Shown here in pieces: positions 5,745-5,840 of a stretch of DNA of 5,840 bases. This DNA is from G963669175 sp964648415 (GTDB taxonomy: Bacteria; Electryoneota; Electryoneia; Electryoneales; Electryoneaceae), in assembly GCA_964648415.1 (NCBI GenBank), contig CAZYOC010000274.1, forward strand, positions 1 through 5,840. The letters are read 5' to 3'. Under the pieces are notes generated by a model that ran no database searches, was not told the origin of the DNA, and worked only from the letters and a program-made list of their open reading frames with translations. Each line of letters opens with the position of its first letter. Position 1 is the stretch's first letter. A program made the translations under genes and the position numbers.

Positions 5745-5840
5745 GAATCCAGTCATGTTTATATACTACAATATGTTAACTATGCAAGCCAACTATTAAA
5801 CACTATTTCGGTTCAGAATTGCTAACATTTTGTATTCTTG

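Larger units (their letters stand above)
5579..5840. other. Non-coding right flank, strongly AT-rich at its end
   Basis: No gene is seen. GC drops to about 32% over 5741-5840 by hand count. Just after the peptidase stop, CCGC-CCCT-GCGG (within 5600-5616) could form a short 4-bp stem, but no T run follows, so I do not call a terminator. The palindrome CAGAATTCTG sits at 5632-5641. A TACAAT hexamer at 5767-5772 could be a -10 box for a gene beyond the window, but no good -35 accompanies it. Confidence 0.5.

Noticed and set aside
1..5840. CRISPR array, toxin-antitoxin, phage or defence system
   Set aside because: No regularly spaced repeats, no matching small gene pairs and no recognisable nuclease, helicase, integrase or transposase in any frame.

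Overview
The window carries two divergently transcribed genes for secreted proteins, separated by a long non-coding stretch and flanked by AT-rich DNA with no convincing gene. The organism is probably an uncultured, high-GC bacterium of the FCB superphylum (Fibrobacteres-Chlorobi-Bacteroidetes relatives such as the KSB1, Latescibacteria, Eisenbacteria, Zixibacteria or Marinimicrobia-like lineages). The evidence is the C-terminus of the right-hand protein, which starts with the YPNPFNP motif and continues as a type IX secretion (T9SS) type A sorting domain, and the left-hand protein's repeats of the form Q-R-x-D-x-x-G-x-x-x-W-x-x-x-G, a style common in surface proteins of those lineages. A finer placement is not possible from this sequence.

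Layout: 1-596 is AT-rich at first (about 39% GC in 1-300 by hand count) and holds hairpins but no recognisable gene. 597-2345 (minus) encodes a 582-residue exported protein built from about nine beta-propeller-like repeats; it stops in the middle of a repeat and has no sorting domain, so its 3' end looks lost. 2346-3019 is a 674-bp divergent intergenic region with several inverted repeats, one of them operator-like, and a possible promoter for the right-hand gene. 3020-5578 (plus) encodes an 852-residue exported papain-family (C1) cysteine peptidase with an intact Cys-His-Asn triad, beta-sandwich and FN3-like domains (one apparently split by an inserted domain) and a C-terminal T9SS sorting domain. 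5579-5840 is again non-coding and AT-rich, with hairpins.

Both proteins carry Sec signal peptides. The peptidase is expected to cross the outer membrane through T9SS and end up on the cell surface or in the medium, where it would cut proteins. The left protein belongs to the same kind of secretome, but without a sorting signal it may stay in the periplasm or be non-functional. Nothing else ties the two functionally, and the divergent arrangement does not make an operon. I found no CRISPR array, rRNA, functional tRNA, transposase gene, toxin-antitoxin pair or defence system. The points most worth a second look are the truncated left gene, the nested domain in the peptidase and the structured intergenic DNA.
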